NCBI GenBank assembly: GCA_944322585.1 | Contig: CALUPB010000022.1 | Coordinates: forward strand, 1 to 43,449 | From: an uncultured Bacteroidales bacterium | GTDB lineage: Bacteria; Bacteroidota; Bacteroidia; Bacteroidales; UBA932 | Length of the DNA stretch: 43,449 bases | Direction of reading: 5' to 3' | Shown: positions 40,611 through 43,449 of the stretch, piece by piece | Numbering within the stretch: the first letter of the stretch is position 1 | How the letters are laid out: every line of letters begins with the position of its first letter | Program-made: the position numbers and the translations under genes | The notes under the pieces: model-generated | What the model was told of the DNA's origin: nothing | What the model saw: the letters and a program-made list of their open reading frames with translations, nothing else | Databases searched by the model: none

Positions 40611-43367
40611 TCAGTCCGCGAAAGAAAGTCCGGTGACGGTCAAGTCCGCATTGGCGCCTTTGTAGCTGTAGGAATAGCTGTCCATATTCGCCTCGCTTAT
40701 GTCGACAGGACCTGATGTCTCGGAGCCGTCTTTTACCTTGCCTTCTACAGAACCGCCGATCTTGCAGTCCGTGAACGTGGCTTTCGGCTGATATGATCCG
40801 GACGCGACATGGTTCATGATGGCAAACAGAAGTCCTGCACGTCCTACTGATGATTTCACGGCACAGTCTGCCACATCACCCGTCACCGTAACGACAGTAG
40901 GTACATTGGCGGCTCCCTGGTCGATAAGGCCTATGAGCCCCCCGGCCATTACATTGTCATGATCATATCCGTTCGCACCGATGGCAGTGACATCACCGGT
41001 GTTGGTATTGCCTGTCATGGTCACTGTCCTCATCGCACGGCCGAGAATGCCTCCTGCCGCCTTGTCCGGATTCCCCGAAGTGCTGGAGACCGCTCCGCTG
41101 TTGGTATTACGGCTCAAGGTCAGAGTCCCCTCCGTGGTAGCCACGATACCTCCGGCAGCGCACTGGTCGCTCTTACTGATGGTGACGCTCACCGCTCCGC
41201 TGTTCTCGCAGTCCTCGATAGTCACTGTCCCGCCGGTATAGCAGGCTATTCCGCCGGCACCCGGCCGGTTGCCACCTCTGTAGGTCCTGGATGTACCCAG
41301 GTCGAGAGTAACATCGGCCGTATTGGCACAACCGGATATCACAGTACCGCTGTTCACATATCCAGCTATACCTCCGAGATAGTCCAGCGATATCTTGTCG
41401 GATGAAACAGCTCCGGAGTTTGTACATCCCGTAATCTCCAGGGTATTGTTGGTCCTGCCTATTATTCCTCCGGCCGTAGAGAACTTCCCGTCAAGATTGT
41501 CCTGGCCACTCCTGCTTTCTTTATAATATACCTTTCCTGTATTGGTGCAGGAAGAAATGACATTTGCTCCAGCATAGGCATCCTTGTTGTTGAGATCGCA
41601 CATTCCGGCTATGCCTCCGAGGTTCACATCTTCTTTGGTCTGCTGTCTCGACATGAATACATCGGCCGAGTTCTCGCAGCCGGAGATGATTACAGGCCCG
41701 AATGCATAACGGTGGATAATCCCGACAATACCTCCGGCTCCGAACACTGCAGTGTTGTCCAGATCGAATTCTCCGGTATTGGTACAGTTTTCAATCCGGG
41801 AACCGGCTGTCGAATGTATCTGGACGAAACCTGCGATTCCTCCGAAATAACTGTTTTTCGCGGAAGATTTCCTTACGGTAATCTTTCCCGAATTGCTGCA
41901 TGAAACGATATCGCCACCCTGAATCATTCCGGCAATTCCGGCGGCAGCCTGTGCGTTCTGATTATCGATTGTGATGGAACCGCTGTTGGAAGAGTTTTCT
42001 ATACGTTCCGAATCCTTCGACGCCCATCCGGTAATGCCTCCGATAAATATCATCTTGTCTGAAGACCCGGTCAGACTTATGTCCCCGTTATTGATGCAGT
42101 CCAGGATACTGCCGTAATTGCTTCCCGCAATTCCTCCTATCCTTACCTCATTCTGGGCAGCCGGGCCTGACGTAACCGCCGTAACCGGTATAAAATCGAC
42201 GACATTCTCTATGATACCGTTATTGGTCCCGACAAGACCCGCATTGCCTGCAGTTCCGTTCATGGAAACGGAACTGCTTCCGTCATAGCCGGTCCCGTTC
42301 TGCGAACCGAATACCACATTCTTCAGGACACCGGTGATGTTGGAAAATATCACTCCATCGTCCGAAGTCATGTTATATATTCTGTGACCTTTCCCGTCAA
42401 ACGTACAGCCGAGTTCAAAAGGAACCCATTCCTTGCCGCTCATGTCGATGTCTGCACCGAGGACGACAAGATCGTCGGCTGTGTATGTCCCGGCAGACTG
42501 TGCGAATGCCATCAGTTCGTCAGCCGTGGTTATGGAGGTCTTCACCCACCGGACATCCGAAGTCTCGGAGGTAATGTCCATGCTGGAGTTCCTGACGAGG
42601 ACCAATGCTCCCGGCACCTCGACGGAAGCCGTCTGGCCGTTGCCCACGTACTCTACAAGGCAGCCTTCAGGCAAAGTTGCAGGCACGACGGCAACCCAAT
42701 AGTCACCGGCACTGAAAGCACCGGTTTCGGAGTCCGATACAAGAGTGACGGATTCTTCCTGTGCGCCCTGGGCCGCCTCCCCTATCTTCACTGTGCAGGC
42801 TCCGGCGAGATTCGCTTTTGCGACAGAGCTGAATTTCACTGAAGACACTCCGTCAGGAATACTGAGTTTCACCATCGATACGATGTTCCTGAACTGGAAA
42901 TGGTCCACATCGTCAGCCTTCGCGACCGATACTATGGCATCCGTATCTGAAGTCGATGTTCCTGCATGCTGCTCGGACGGAACCACGACACTGAAGGTTC
43001 CGTCTGCGGCAGGCAAAGTCTCGGATGCGGCGGTATAAGGGAATACGGCATAGAACTCCTCCGCGCCCTCCGTCACGGCTCCCTCGAATACGGCCATCCC
43101 GTTTTCGATTGACCGGATCCTGAATTCGTTCCTGCACGTTCCGTCATATACCGCAATCCTGTCTGTCTCCTCCCAGTTCACCTTTGTCCCGGTAAAAGCA
43201 GCTTTGGTAAGTTCGGAAATGCTTGCCGTGAATGTCCTCGCTTCAAATCCTTCAGGAATATCGGTCTCTTCCTGTTCTGAAGCGGCGTCATCCGGCAGTT
43301 CCTCTTTAGCGCAGGAGAAAAGCGCAGCAGATACTGCCAAAATGCCCAATATTCTAAATGCTTTCAT
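40611..43367 (-). CDS. Fimbrillin-like GLUG-repeat surface lipoprotein
   Basis: Start MKAFRILGILAVSAALFSC gives a lipoprotein signal; an ATG ten codons upstream (43397) is less natural. The N-terminal part (about 30-280) resembles the fimbrillin-type beta domain (TKVNWEETDRIAVYDG, NIVSMVKLSIP). From about 290 to 860 there are about twelve GLUG-type repeats, each a GGIAG-like glycine turn followed by a Cys-Asn-Ser/Thr-Gly strand (for example GGIAGYVNSGTVISGCANTA). This pattern forms a parallel beta-helix. Related proteins are exported surface adhesins, so attachment is inferred. It converges with pbpC across a 168-base gap that contains only a weak CCATG/CATGG hairpin (40515-40529). Confidence 0.88.
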   Translation of the reverse strand: MKAFRILGILAVSAALFSCAKEELPDDAASEQEETDIPEGFEARTFTASISELTKAAFTGTKVNWEETDRIAVYDGTCRNEFRIRSIENGMAVFEGAVTEGAEEFYAVFPYTAASETLPAADGTFSVVVPSEQHAGTSTSDTDAIVSVAKADDVDHFQFRNIVSMVKLSIPDGVSSVKFSSVAKANLAGACTVKIGEAAQGAQEESVTLVSDSETGAFSAGDYWVAVVPATLPEGCLVEYVGNGQTASVEVPGALVLVRNSSMDITSETSDVRWVKTSITTADELMAFAQSAGTYTADDLVVLGADIDMSGKEWVPFELGCTFDGKGHRIYNMTSDDGVIFSNITGVLKNVVFGSQNGTGYDGSSSVSMNGTAGNAGLVGTNNGIIENVVDFIPVTAVTSGPAAQNEVRIGGIAGSNYGSILDCINNGDISLTGSSDKMIFIGGITGWASKDSERIENSSNSGSITIDNQNAQAAAGIAGMIQGGDIVSCSNSGKITVRKSSAKNSYFGGIAGFVQIHSTAGSRIENCTNTGEFDLDNTAVFGAGGIVGIIHRYAFGPVIISGCENSADVFMSRQQTKEDVNLGGIAGMCDLNNKDAYAGANVISSCTNTGKVYYKESRSGQDNLDGKFSTAGGIIGRTNNTLEITGCTNSGAVSSDKISLDYLGGIAGYVNSGTVISGCANTADVTLDLGTSRTYRGGNRPGAGGIACYTGGTVTIEDCENSGAVSVTISKSDQCAAGGIVATTEGTLTLSRNTNSGAVSSTSGNPDKAAGGILGRAMRTVTMTGNTNTGDVTAIGANGYDHDNVMAGGLIGLIDQGAANVPTVVTVTGDVADCAVKSSVGRAGLLFAIMNHVASGSYQPKATFTDCKIGGSVEGKVKDGSETSGPVDISEANMDSYSYSYKGANADLTVTGLSFAD

Positions 43368-43449
43368 ATGTATTCCACATGGAGAAAAACAGGACAAAAC
43401 GGCGGCAAGCGATTATAAAATCAATTGTTATAAATACTTGATTTACAAC

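Noticed and set aside
1-43449. CRISPR arrays, insertion sequences with transposase, rRNA
   Set aside because: No regularly spaced repeats with unique spacers, no transposase motif and no rRNA sequence were seen.

Overview
The window looks like a chromosomal segment from a member of the Bacteroidales (Bacteroidota) with a foreign integrated element at its left end. The order-level call rests on TonB-dependent receptor/DUF4876/DUF6850 and fimbrillin-type surface genes, GLUG-repeat and FISUMP domains, an S46 dipeptidyl-peptidase, a PheS with the Cys-rich insert, the sigma-54 activator-lptE-secG gene order and several exact TAnnTTTG (Bacteroidetes -7) promoter boxes. Genus cannot be read from the sequence.

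Region 1 (1 to about 8040) is an AT-richer integrated element abutting the 3' end of a tRNA-Gly(GCC) gene. A tyrosine recombinase (6599-7816) lies next to the tRNA. Its left part (1 to about 4110) is a minus-strand block: an SF2 helicase-like gene (1571-3367) broken by two in-frame UGA codons, surrounded by tiny overlapping ORFs, several also interrupted by UGA. Its right part carries two plus-strand hypotheticals (4318-5916) and a convergent minus-strand hypothetical (6001-6486), all intact. No conjugation or virion genes are visible; the left boundary lies outside the window.

Region 2 (8041 to about 17.3 kb): tRNA-Gly, pheS, a GH16 endo-glucanase-like enzyme and a small secreted protein on the minus strand; then on the plus strand a C69 dipeptidase, a polytopic [4Fe-4S] membrane protein with an unusual C-terminal HMA-like domain, and a DPP7-type S46 dipeptidyl-peptidase. 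This suggests extracytoplasmic peptide breakdown next to membrane electron transfer.

Region 3 (17.3-24.8 kb): a four-gene minus-strand operon, TonB-dependent receptor - DUF4876 lipoprotein - DUF6850 outer-membrane barrel - fimbrillin/FISUMP lipoprotein, with no SusD partner.

Region 4 (24.9-30.2 kb): a ClpB lacking the N-terminal domain, with a perfect palindrome upstream, and a tight envelope operon (sigma-54 activator - lptE - TPR-like protein - secG).

Region 5 (30.3-43.4 kb): an abundant-type lipoprotein with TPRs, a 1914-residue alpha-2-macroglobulin lipoprotein with a CxEQ thioester motif, penicillin-binding protein 1C, and a large GLUG-repeat surface lipoprotein. All chromosomal genes look intact; the oddities are concentrated in the element and in the domain make-up of ClpB and the Fe-S protein.
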